Source: Candidatus Abyssobacteria bacterium SURF_17 (lineage in GTDB: Bacteria > Abyssobacteria > SURF-5). From it: DNA of 45,483 nt. Location of the stretch: assembly GCA_003598055.1 (NCBI GenBank), contig QZKI01000001.1, positions 1 to 45,483 on the forward strand. The letters are read 5' to 3'. Positions within the stretch are counted from its first letter, which is position 1. Every line of letters begins with the position of its first letter. The position numbers were made by a program, and so were the translations under genes. Under the pieces are notes generated by a model. The model did not search any database, was not told the origin of the DNA, and saw only the letters and a list, made by a program, of their open reading frames with translations. Of this stretch, positions 24,726 to 32,419 are shown piece by piece.

Positions 24726-25694
24726 TTAGGCAAAATACTCAATGACATAGCGAGCGGCAAGCGTTATGATCAAGGTCGCTATTATCGACTTAATGACTTT
24801 TTGAGGCAAGTACTTCTGCGCCCGCGCCCCGCAGTAGATACCGGCAAACCCGCCAATTCCAAAAAAGAATCCCAGCAGCCAGTCCGGCGCAATTGCTAAA
24901 CCGGTGTTCGAATACCAATACTCGAGTACCAGATACACAATGACTCCGGCCACCGACGTGACGAATGTCCCCAGCAAGGCCGCACCGGCGATTGTATAGA
25001 CCGGCAACCTGAGAAACGCGACAATGAAGGGAGCGATGATGGCTCCGCCGCCGATCCCGTAGATACCGCCTATAATCCCTACGACAAATGCGAGCGAGAA
25101 GACGACGGAGGGATTGAAGCTGAATCTCTCGCCATAGAATTCATATGAAACCTTGTTGAACGTCCAAGAGATTGTTCGGACGACGGCATCCGGAGGCAGA
25201 CCGGCGGCAAGCCTCCCCTTTCTTGCCGCCAAAGTGTGAGCGACACGTTGCCTGAACTTTTCCTCCAAGGCTCTTGCCTGCTCGACACCCATGCCTGATT
25301 TGCGAAAGAGGTCCGCAATGAGGCGGTATCCCATGTAAAGTAATACACATCCTACAAAGAGTTTAAATGCCCGTGGATCGGGCAAGAATCGTATTCTGAT
25401 AATTGCTCCGATTAATACTCCCGGGAGCGCACCCAAAACGATGATCCAGGCTAGAGGCCAGGTCATCCGCTCTTCCTTTATGAAGCGGTACACGCCGCTC
25501 GGAATCGCGACTATGTTGAATATCATGTTCGTGGGGCTCACCGATGGCGCGGTAAACTTGAGTATGCTCATCTGAAAAGGCAACAAGAGAAACGCTCCCG
25601 AAATGCCGCCGATGGAGGTGAAGAATGAAACAAAGAAAGCAACGACAATCGGAACAAACGGATGAACGTCAACACCGGAAACCGGGAAATGCAT
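24726..25694 (-). CDS. TauE/SafE family anion exporter
   Basis: A 322-residue membrane protein with two halves of about four transmembrane segments. Each half opens with a Gly-rich motif (TSIGGISGAFLLLPFQM and GIYGIGGGAIIAPFIV), typical of TauE/SafE proteins that move sulfite, sulfonates or related anions. A cytoplasmic loop of about 70 residues (RKSGMGVEQARALEEKFRQR onward) lies between the halves, longer than usual. The position between ModE and FmdE suggests an oxyanion linked to Mo/W metabolism, but the substrate cannot be read from the sequence. Confidence 0.85.
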   Translation of the reverse strand: MHFPVSGVDVHPFVPIVVAFFVSFFTSIGGISGAFLLLPFQMSILKFTAPSVSPTNMIFNIVAIPSGVYRFIKEERMTWPLAWIIVLGALPGVLIGAIIRIRFLPDPRAFKLFVGCVLLYMGYRLIADLFRKSGMGVEQARALEEKFRQRVAHTLAARKGRLAAGLPPDAVVRTISWTFNKVSYEFYGERFSFNPSVVFSLAFVVGIIGGIYGIGGGAIIAPFIVAFLRLPVYTIAGAALLGTFVTSVAGVIVYLVLEYWYSNTGLAIAPDWLLGFFFGIGGFAGIYCGARAQKYLPQKVIKSIIATLIITLAARYVIEYFA

Positions 25695-25899
25695 AATCCA
25701 CTCTCATTCAAACAGGCAGAGAAGAAAGCCGGAGCATCGCGGTACCAATCCAGAACGCCTTTAAGCCATCACGAAATTGACGCCTCGTATTCGCTGGAAG
25801 TTTTCTCGAGACAGGAAGCAATGAGACACCGCTCTTCCTTTGTGCGGCAAGTATTCGCTGCTTCCCTTATGTGGGCGCAAGCACTATATGGGCATCTGT

Positions 25900-26229
25900 T
25901 TATTCCGTGACGCCTACTCCCAAGGCCATTATTGCCTTGTCAATTCTGCGGCATAGTCTTTCATACTGTTTCATGAGCTTTAGCGCTCTCGGGGTCAGAG
26001 TGGTTCCTCCACCGGATTTGCCGCCGCGTTTGGAGGCGATGAGTGAATATCCAAGAAGCCTTTCCATCTCCCTGATCTGAGCCCAGGAACGCCGGTAGGA
26101 GATTCCGATCTCTTTTGCCGCGGAGTTTATGGAACCCGAGGATTTCACTGCGGCCAGCAACCGGAAACGGCCGGGGCCGAGAACAGGTTTCTCGTCTACT
26201 TCACCCCATATCTTAAATCTAAATTTCAT
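25900..26229 (-). CDS. ModE-type winged-helix regulator, DNA-binding domain only
   Basis: A 109-residue protein matching the N-terminal domain of ModE: GPGRFRLLAAVKSSGSINSA then KEIGISYRRSWAQIREMERL and GGGTTLTPRALKLMKQYERL. The C-terminal molybdate-binding MOP domains of full ModE are absent, so it cannot bind molybdate in the usual way. It may be a constitutive regulator or respond through a partner. A ModE-box-like inverted repeat lies 16-37 bases upstream of the start. It diverges from the fluoride-riboswitch antiporter gene and faces the TauE/FmdE genes on the same strand. Confidence 0.85.
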   Translation of the reverse strand: MKFRFKIWGEVDEKPVLGPGRFRLLAAVKSSGSINSAAKEIGISYRRSWAQIREMERLLGYSLIASKRGGKSGGGTTLTPRALKLMKQYERLCRRIDKAIMALGVGVTE

Positions 26230-26244
26230 GCTGTGTCACCCGTG

Positions 26245-26266
26245 CGTTATTCTATATTGCATAACG
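26245..26266. promoter_or_regulatory. ModE-box-like inverted repeat
   Basis: CGTTAT (26245-26250) and ATAACG (26261-26266) flank TCTATATTGC. This resembles the CGNTATATA...TATANCG pattern of ModE operators. It lies just upstream of the modE-like gene, so autoregulation is plausible. Confidence 0.55.
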
Positions 26267-26309
26267 ATATTTGTCAACTCCGGCGAACGGGCGGTCTGTC
26301 TGGGTGCGC

Positions 26310-26339
26310 TTGACGATTGGTGGCGGAATATGGTATATA
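26310..26339 (+). promoter_or_regulatory. Promoter of the fluoride-controlled antiporter gene
   Basis: TTGACG (26310-26315), 18 bases, TATATA (26334-26339). The expected start near 26346 lies just ahead of the riboswitch aptamer. Confidence 0.65.
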
Positions 26340-26352
26340 GACTGGGAATTCT

Positions 26353-26404
26353 TGGGGATGGAGTCCCCCGCATAAATGCCTTTGAGAGGCTGATGACTCC
26401 TACC
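26353..26404 (+). promoter_or_regulatory. Fluoride riboswitch (crcB motif)
   Basis: The sequence fits the fluoride aptamer. GGGG (26354-26357) pairs with CCCC (26366-26369). The helix GCCT/AGGC (26378-26381 with 26387-26390) follows. GAGTC (26361-26365) forms the pseudoknot with GACTC (26395-26399). The conserved words GGGGATGGAGTCCCC, ATAAATGCC and GCTGATGACTCCTACC match the class. Downstream, GATGACTCCTACC can pair instead with GGTAGGGTCATC (26422-26433), giving a switch ahead of the terminator. Confidence 0.93.
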
Positions 26405-26447
26405 ATGAAGAGGTTTGAAGCGGTAGGGTCATCAGAGTGAAGGCGCG

Positions 26448-26471
26448 ACCCGCCGTGAGGTGGGTTTTTTT
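26448..26471 (+). terminator. Intrinsic terminator (riboswitch expression platform)
   Basis: ACCCGCC-GTGA-GGTGGGT followed by seven T. It lies 42 bases before the antiporter start, so the aptamer should decide whether transcription passes into the gene. Confidence 0.88.
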
Positions 26472-26513
26472 GTGCCCGCCTTACATTGACATTTCCTTGA
26501 TGAGGAGAAATTC

Positions 26514-27746
26514 ATGACGGAGACATTTTCTATTGCTGCATTATGGCTTGCACTCGCCATGGCTGCGACGATACTGGCGAATCACCTGCGTATATCAATG
26601 GCGTTGACGGAAATCTGTGTCGGGGTTTGTGCCGGTGCGATATGCGAGTATTTCATTGGGCCTGAGTCATTGGGCGCAAATGTTGATTGGCTGCGATTCC
26701 TCGCCACTTCGGGAGCAGTCTTGTTGACATTTCTGGCCGGAGCGGAGCTTGAGCCGGCGGTGCTGCGAGTCAAGCTGAAGGAGGTGACTGTTGTCGGACT
26801 CGTGGGATTTCTGGCCCCATTCCTCGGGTGTGCGGCAGTGGCTTATTATGCGCTCGGCTGGGGCCGGGACGCGAGCTTGTTGGCAGGCGTTGCACTCTCG
26901 ACCACTTCGATGGCCGTCGTGTATGCGGTGATGCTCGAGACCGGCTTCAATCGCACGGAATTCGGCAAGGGAATCCTCGGAGCGTGCTTTATCAACGACC
27001 TCGGCACCGTGATTGCGCTCGGCCTGATTTTCGCGCCGTTTACCCAGAAGACCGTAATCTTTCTCGCGGTCAGCACGATTGTGATAGGCACGTTGCCGTT
27101 CGTTACTCGTATGCTCACCCGTCGTTACGCTCACCGCACGGCGGCCATCCGCACGAAGTGGGTGCTGCTTGTTCTGTTTGGGCTTGGCGCGCTCGCTCTG
27201 TGGTCGGGCAGCGAGGCGGTTCTGCCCGCGTATATAGCAGGGATGGTGCTCGCGGGAGCTGCGGCACAGGACCATCACTGGGTACGGAGGCTGCGCACGC
27301 TGACCATCGGATTCCTGACGCCGTTCTACTTTATTCGAGCAGGTTCCCTGGTTTCACTTCCGGCGATCCTGTCAGCGCCGTTCATCTTCTTCTGCTTGCT
27401 CGGCGGTAAAGTGGGCTCGAAGATTTTTGGCTTGTATCCGGTTATCGCGCCTTTTCGTCAGGAACGCAATGAACGATGGTACTACACGCTTATGATGTCT
27501 ACGGGCCTCACCTTCGGCACAATCTCCGCGCTGTATGGCTTTTCGCACGGTATCGTTTCTCGCGAACAGTACTCATTCCTTGTGGCTGTCGTGATTGCGA
27601 GCGCGGTTGTGCCGACGATGATTGCGAATTTCGCGTTTCTGCCGAAGCATTTATTGCCCGAACCAGCCGAGCCGGTGCTACCGCAGGAAGCCGGCGCGCT
27701 TGCAGCGGCCGTGGCAGAAGAGGAGGAAGGACTTCAGGATGAATGA
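26514..27746 (+). CDS. CPA2-type cation:proton antiporter under fluoride control
   Basis: A 410-residue inner-membrane protein with about twelve transmembrane segments of the Na+/H+ exchanger fold. SLLAGVALSTTSMAVVYAVM and CFINDLGTVIALGLIF (Asn-Asp) form the ion-binding core. The C-terminus is a short acidic tail (AAAVAEEEEGLQDE) without an RCK/TrkA domain. The start follows GAGGAG. It directly follows the fluoride riboswitch, and some fluoride riboswitches are known to control Na+/H+ antiporters. It may help to remove fluoride or to restore pH when HF carries protons into the cell. Ion specificity is not shown. Confidence 0.9.
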   Translation: MTETFSIAALWLALAMAATILANHLRISMALTEICVGVCAGAICEYFIGPESLGANVDWLRFLATSGAVLLTFLAGAELEPAVLRVKLKEVTVVGLVGFLAPFLGCAAVAYYALGWGRDASLLAGVALSTTSMAVVYAVMLETGFNRTEFGKGILGACFINDLGTVIALGLIFAPFTQKTVIFLAVSTIVIGTLPFVTRMLTRRYAHRTAAIRTKWVLLVLFGLGALALWSGSEAVLPAYIAGMVLAGAAAQDHHWVRRLRTLTIGFLTPFYFIRAGSLVSLPAILSAPFIFFCLLGGKVGSKIFGLYPVIAPFRQERNERWYYTLMMSTGLTFGTISALYGFSHGIVSREQYSFLVAVVIASAVVPTMIANFAFLPKHLLPEPAEPVLPQEAGALAAAVAEEEEGLQDE

Positions 27747-28107
27747 GTTGACGGTCCATATTCTGTTGACGCAGGTGCAAAACCGTTCCGCAACGTGCGG
27801 GCGGCCACGCAGGGCCGTCTCGACCACACTCGCAAGAAATTGTAGACTGTCCTTTTCAATCACGGGCGACCCGCCGGGTCGCCCCTACGGAACATGCGAG
27901 AATCTCTGCCTTACTCTCTCTCTTGCCGCGGGAACACGAGGTTTGCCCCTACGAAATATGTGCAACAGGGGTATGACGAGCTAAACTGATAACTTCTTGT
28001 TTCGCACACCCTTTTTCTTTGCATTTCTTGACGGTCGGTTCGCGCCTCTGTTAGAATCACTCTGCTTGCGGAACAACTATCGATACGTATCTACCGCTCA
28101 TGCTCTC
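27747..28107. repeat. Gene-free stretch with GTAGGGGCG-type elements
   Basis: The 361-base gap holds GCGGGCGGCCACGCAGGGCC (27798-27817), the palindrome GGGCGACCCGCCGGGTCGCCC (27864-27884) followed by CTACGG, and GAACACGAGGTTTGCCCCTA (27930-27949). No gene is seen. The frame of the next gene is open to 27997 but lacks a better start. Confidence 0.6.
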
Positions 28108-29664
28108 ATGGACAAACCTAGGCTCCCGATTGCCGCATTCCTATTGCTCATTCTGGCAATTGCGCTTGTATACGCGAATTCGCTCAGTGTTGATTTTATT
28201 TATGATGACTATGCGTTCGTATACAACAATGAAGCGATACGAACATTCACGCCTATCGGAAAGTTCTTGTTTTCGCCTGAGGCTTTTTCGCATCCTGTAA
28301 GCGGCCACGTGTATCGTCCTCTGGCATCCTTCACGTTTGCGCTCAATTATGCGCTCAACGGACTCAACCCATTCGGATACCATCTTGTCAATATCTTGCT
28401 TCATGCGCTGAATGTGTTCCTGGTTTTTATTCTCCTTCAGCAACTTGGCTTCCAGCATCAGTCCTCATTCGTCGGTGCGCTCATGTTCGCGGTTCACGCA
28501 GTCCATAGTGAAGCAGTCACCTGGATAGCCGGCCGCGGAAACATGCTCTTCCTCTTCTTCTTCCTGCTCGCGTATGTGTTGTATATGCGAGCCGATTCCG
28601 GTTCGCAGCGACGGAGGTTTCTGCTCACTCTGGTGTCGGCTGCTGCATATGGATTATCATTGCTGGCAAAGGAGATGGCTTTGCCGCTTCCGATAATCCT
28701 CTTCGGACACGATCTCTATTTTCGCCGCGACCGTGACTTGAAGGCGATGCTGCAGCGAGCATGGCGGTATTTGCCCTTTGTGTGCGTGGCGCTTGCATAT
28801 ATGTATCTCAGGCTGCAGGTATTGGGCAGGATAGCGCAGGTGCAGTACCACGGTGGCAGCGCGTATGTGACTTTCCTGATGATGATTAAGGCTGTGGTCG
28901 TCTATATGAGACTGATGGCGCTGCCGACTGGTCTTTCCCTTTCTCGCCATTTTCCGCCTGCGTACTCGATTCTTGATGCCTCCGTCATCCCGTGCTTCCT
29001 TGTTGTGATTCTCGGCATTGCCGCTGCCATCTTCACCTTTCGGCGTGCGACATATTTCTCCTTCGCGCTCTATTGGTTCGGCGTAACGCTGCTTCCTGTC
29101 TCGAACATCATCCCGGTGAACGCGATAGTCGCTGACCGGTTCCTCTACGGGCCCTCGGTCGGCTTCTGTATTCTGGTCGCGTTCGTGACCGCGGCCGCGC
29201 TGAGAGAGCGGCACCTGAAACAAGCTCTTGCGATGTGGGCGCTCCTGGTTATGGTATTCTTTCAGATGACGCTTACCATCGGTCGAAACAACGACTGGAA
29301 GAACGCGTATGTACTATGGTCGAAGACCGCAGAGTCTTCTCCCACAAGCTTTGTCGCATTCAACAATCTCGGTTTCGAGTATATGAAGAGGGGACAGATC
29401 GTCGAGGCAATCGAGGCCTTGAGCAAAGCACTCGCATTGAAGAGTGACCTGCCAGAGGCACATGCAAATCTTGCGCGGTGTTATGTCAGGCTTGGCCACA
29501 TCGATCAGGCGATTTATCACTACAGGGCCGCCCTCGATTTGCCGGATTCGCCTGAACAACTACGCTTGGAGCTCGAACAGTTGCTCGGTCGGGAAGGCAG
29601 CGAAGGCAAGAATGCCCAGCAAACGGAACGTCCGGCGTTTAATTCGGGACTTCGTCAACGCTAA
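28108..29664 (+). CDS. Membrane protein with C-terminal TPR repeats (TMTC-like)
   Basis: A 518-residue inner-membrane protein. The N-terminal 420 residues have about ten to eleven transmembrane segments with a PMT-like layout: an acidic DFIYDDYAFVYNNEAIR loop after the first segment and AVHAVHSEAVTWIAGRGNML, as in TMTC/DUF1736 proteins, which are related to O-mannosyltransferases. Two TPR units follow (SPTSFVAFNNLGFEYMKRGQ, then LPEAHANLARCYVRLGHIDQ), expected outside the membrane. It may glycosylate exported proteins or act in polysaccharide assembly. The start at 28108 (MDKPRLPI) was chosen because the first transmembrane segment follows directly; no strong ribosome site is visible. Single gene. 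Confidence 0.82.
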   Translation: MDKPRLPIAAFLLLILAIALVYANSLSVDFIYDDYAFVYNNEAIRTFTPIGKFLFSPEAFSHPVSGHVYRPLASFTFALNYALNGLNPFGYHLVNILLHALNVFLVFILLQQLGFQHQSSFVGALMFAVHAVHSEAVTWIAGRGNMLFLFFFLLAYVLYMRADSGSQRRRFLLTLVSAAAYGLSLLAKEMALPLPIILFGHDLYFRRDRDLKAMLQRAWRYLPFVCVALAYMYLRLQVLGRIAQVQYHGGSAYVTFLMMIKAVVVYMRLMALPTGLSLSRHFPPAYSILDASVIPCFLVVILGIAAAIFTFRRATYFSFALYWFGVTLLPVSNIIPVNAIVADRFLYGPSVGFCILVAFVTAAALRERHLKQALAMWALLVMVFFQMTLTIGRNNDWKNAYVLWSKTAESSPTSFVAFNNLGFEYMKRGQIVEAIEALSKALALKSDLPEAHANLARCYVRLGHIDQAIYHYRAALDLPDSPEQLRLELEQLLGREGSEGKNAQQTERPAFNSGLRQR

Positions 29665-29721
29665 AGGGGAAAATCGGACAGAAACTCCCGATGTGACAGT
29701 GAATTTCCCGTGAATTTCCCG

Positions 29722-29751
29722 TTGACAGTGCGGTCGGATTCATGTTACCAT
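29722..29751 (+). promoter_or_regulatory. Probable promoter of the lysA transcript
   Basis: TTGACA (29722-29727), 17-18 bases, TTACCAT (29745-29751). It leaves a leader of about 255 bases before lysA. Confidence 0.6.
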
Positions 29752-29764
29752 AAAGCACAAAAGA

Positions 29765-30004
29765 ACTTAGGAAAGGTCGAGGAGCGTTTCCCAAACCGGG
29801 TAATCGGGTGGGCGAATTATCCTCGCTGAGATACAGTGTATTGCGTCCCGGGAGTACCGTTCCAACTTTGGAGTGAGGCGTTGTAAGTGCGCTTCGGGAA
29901 CGGCACTTACAGATACGCGCGAGAAGCAATGCGGAGTTCTGAAGCCTGCCTGGCTTCGCACAAGCAATGAACGCGGATATTCCTGGGATGGAACACTAGT
30001 GAGA
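29765..30004 (+). ncRNA. Structured lysA leader of unknown class
   Basis: The gap before lysA has no gene but several helices. CGAGGA (29778-29783) pairs with TCCTCG (29820-29825), enclosing CCCA/TGGG (29790-29793 with 29809-29812) and CCG/CGG. TGTAAGTGC is answered by GCACTTACA (about 29882-29911). GAAGCC-TGCCT-GGCTTC forms a third hairpin near 29940-29956. I looked for lysine, TPP and cobalamin riboswitch cores and did not find them. The middle hairpin may derive from the dispersed GTAAGTGCG repeat family. Regulatory function is inference. Confidence 0.4.
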
Positions 30005-30013
30005 ATGATTCTT

Positions 30014-31261
30014 ATGAATCTGTTTGGCTACCGTGAAGGCACTTTTTGGTGCGAAAGTGTACCGATCCCGCAGATCGCGGAAAAAGTGGGTACACCATTT
30101 TATCTATACAGTAAAAACACGCTCCTGCGACACTATCAGAGGCTTGACGAATCGCTTGCGGGCATTGACCACATCATCTGTTATGCTTTGAAGGCGAATC
30201 CGTCCCTTTCGGTTTGCAAAGTTCTGGCAGACGCCGGCTCAGGAGCGGAGATTGTCTCGGGCGGCGAGCTTTATCGCGCCCTCAGGGTTGGGGTATCGCC
30301 GGGCAAGATTGTGTACAACGGAAACGGAAAAACGGCACCGGAGATACGGTATGCTCTGGAGAGCGGCATCCTCATGTTCAATGTCGATTCCGAGAGCGAG
30401 CTGCACCTGCTCAATCAAATTGCCAACGAGTTGGGATGCACAGCCCACGTCGGGCTGAGGGTGAATCCCGACATCGACCCACGGACGCATCCTTACATCT
30501 CGACGGGCCTGAGGGAGAACAAGTTCGGCATTCCCATCGAGGAGGCTCTCGAGTTTTACCGAAAAGCCAATGCGATGCCGAATGTCAAGGTTGTGGGAAT
30601 CCACAAACATATCGGCTCGCAGATTGTTGATTTGTCGCCGTTTGTCGAGAGTTTGCAGCGAATCATGCTTCTGGTGAAGGAACTCAGCCGCATTGGTGTC
30701 CACTTGCGCTGCATCGACATGGGCGGAGGCATCGGCATCACGTACAATGAAGAGACTCCTCCCTCGTTCGAAGATTATGTCAGCGCAATCAAACCGCTTA
30801 TCAAGGATTCAGGGTGCATGCTCATCGTCGAGCCGGGAAGGGTTATCGTCGGGAATGCCGGGGTTCTCATCACCCGAGTAGTGCACGTGAAGGCGTCGGG
30901 GAACAAAAATTTTGTCGTCGTTGACGCGGCCATGAACGACTTAATCAGGCCAAGCATCTACGGCGCATACCATAACATCGTTCCAGTCGAACAGAGCGCC
31001 AATTGCAGGGCAACGATCGTGGCCGATGTCGTCGGAGGGATATGCGAATCGGCTGATTTCTTCGCGCGCGGACGTGAAGTTCCCGAGCTGAAAGCGGGCG
31101 AGCTTGTCGCGATTATGAGCGCCGGCGCCTACGGGGCGGCAATGGCGTCGAACTATAATTCCCGGCCGCTCATTGCCGAGGTGATGGTTGACGGCTCACA
31201 GACCATGATAATCCGGCGCCGCCAGACATATGAGGAGATGGTCTCTCTGGAATCGTTTTAA
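30014..31261 (+). CDS. lysA: Diaminopimelate decarboxylase
   Basis: A 415-residue PLP enzyme that makes L-lysine from meso-diaminopimelate in the cytoplasm. The PLP lysine lies in IICYALKANPSLSVCKVL (about residues 54-71). Other family blocks are GKIVYNGNGKT, GLRVNPDIDPRTHPYISTGL, KVVGIHKHIGSQIVD and CIDMGGGIGITYNEETPP, with the active-site VGGICESADFFARGRE and MSAGAYGAAMASNYNSRP near the C-terminus. Length is normal for the family. The start at 30014 (MNLFGYREGTF) was preferred; 30005 is also in frame; the open frame back to 29873 lies in the leader. disA follows after 52 bases. Confidence 0.95.
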   Translation: MNLFGYREGTFWCESVPIPQIAEKVGTPFYLYSKNTLLRHYQRLDESLAGIDHIICYALKANPSLSVCKVLADAGSGAEIVSGGELYRALRVGVSPGKIVYNGNGKTAPEIRYALESGILMFNVDSESELHLLNQIANELGCTAHVGLRVNPDIDPRTHPYISTGLRENKFGIPIEEALEFYRKANAMPNVKVVGIHKHIGSQIVDLSPFVESLQRIMLLVKELSRIGVHLRCIDMGGGIGITYNEETPPSFEDYVSAIKPLIKDSGCMLIVEPGRVIVGNAGVLITRVVHVKASGNKNFVVVDAAMNDLIRPSIYGAYHNIVPVEQSANCRATIVADVVGGICESADFFARGREVPELKAGELVAIMSAGAYGAAMASNYNSRPLIAEVMVDGSQTMIIRRRQTYEEMVSLESF

Positions 31262-31313
31262 GAAATCTCATTGTGCGATAGCATAAGGGCTGTATAAGAG
31301 GTAGCGTGCGCTT

Positions 31314-32399
31314 ATGACTCCCGTTGATAAGGTAGCTCTGTATGAGGACAAGAGATTCCTCGACGCCCTCCGCAAGGTTGCGCCGGGGACGCCACTTCGC
31401 GAAGGGCTTTCGTACATTATCCAGGGAGGCACGGGCGGCCTGATCGTTCTCAGCAGCAGCCCGAAAGTGAGGGCACTTTCCGAGGGCGGCGTAAAGATTA
31501 ATTCCCTTTTCCAGCCTACCTTGCTCTATGAGTTGGCCAAGATGGACGGCGCCATTTTCGTGGACAAGGATGTCACTAAGATCATTTCCGCGAACACCTT
31601 CCTCGTTCCAGATGAATCAATCTATTCAGAGGAGACCGGCACCCGCCATCGGGCCGGCCAGAGGTTTGCGCAGCAGACGGGGGAGCTCGTGATTGCCATT
31701 TCGCAGAGACGCTCGACAGTCACGCTGTACGTCGGCACCATCAAGCACGTGATGGACAGCATAGCCACGCTTCTCAACAAGGCAGTCCAGGCGCTTCAGA
31801 CATTGGAGAAATACAAGGCTACGCTCGATCGCCTGCTCGTCGAACTGAGTGTCCGCGAGCTCGAAGACCTGGTGACGATTTATGATGTCGCGCGCACCGT
31901 TCAGCACACGGAAATGGTGCTGAGAATTGTCAAGGAAATCGAATACTACATTGTCGAGCTTGGCATCGAGGGTCGCTTGCTCGAAATGCAACTGCGTGAA
32001 TTCGAGGAGAGCATCAACGAGGGGCTGACGGTCGTACGGGATTACTATCGCGACAAAGAGATCCGGAACGAGAAAGAGGTGTTTGGGCGGCTCTCCAAAT
32101 TCCCCCCAAAAGAGCTTTTGAACCTTGGCAACATATCGAACGCGCTCGGGTTTGGGCTCAACATCAGCGCCGTCGATGAATATCTCGCTCCGCGCGGATA
32201 TCGAATCCTTGCCAAGACGCATAGGGTCCCGCGGCCGGTGATAGAAAACCTGGTGAATACGTTCAGCAATCTGCGTGCGATAATTCAAGCGCCCCGCGAG
32301 AAGCTGACCGCAGTCGAGGGGATGGGCGAGGTCAGGGCCGAAAAACTGAAAGAGGGCCTCAAGCTTCTCCGCAATCAACTCATCTTTGACCTCCATTAA
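31314..32399 (+). CDS. disA: Diadenylate cyclase DisA
   Basis: A 361-residue DNA-integrity scanning protein that makes cyclic di-AMP from two ATP. The N-terminal DAC domain shows the catalytic MDGAIFVD (about residues 77-84) and ETGTRHRAGQRFAQQTGELV (about 105-124). A helical linker follows, and the C-terminus carries the helix-hairpin-helix DNA-binding region (LTAVEGMGEVRAEKLKEGLK, about 332-351). All catalytic elements are present. DisA is best known in spore formers and actinobacteria, so c-di-AMP signalling here is noteworthy. It lies between lysA and pyrK on one strand with short gaps, perhaps co-transcribed. Confidence 0.95.
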   Translation: MTPVDKVALYEDKRFLDALRKVAPGTPLREGLSYIIQGGTGGLIVLSSSPKVRALSEGGVKINSLFQPTLLYELAKMDGAIFVDKDVTKIISANTFLVPDESIYSEETGTRHRAGQRFAQQTGELVIAISQRRSTVTLYVGTIKHVMDSIATLLNKAVQALQTLEKYKATLDRLLVELSVRELEDLVTIYDVARTVQHTEMVLRIVKEIEYYIVELGIEGRLLEMQLREFEESINEGLTVVRDYYRDKEIRNEKEVFGRLSKFPPKELLNLGNISNALGFGLNISAVDEYLAPRGYRILAKTHRVPRPVIENLVNTFSNLRAIIQAPREKLTAVEGMGEVRAEKLKEGLKLLRNQLIFDLH

Positions 32400-32419
32400 G
32401 CAAAGGCGGTTCCGTTGAA

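Noticed and set aside
29765..30004. Lysine or TPP riboswitch before lysA
   Set aside because: A CTGAGATA string resembles the TPP core, but the second conserved TPP box is missing, and the lysine riboswitch core cannot be aligned.
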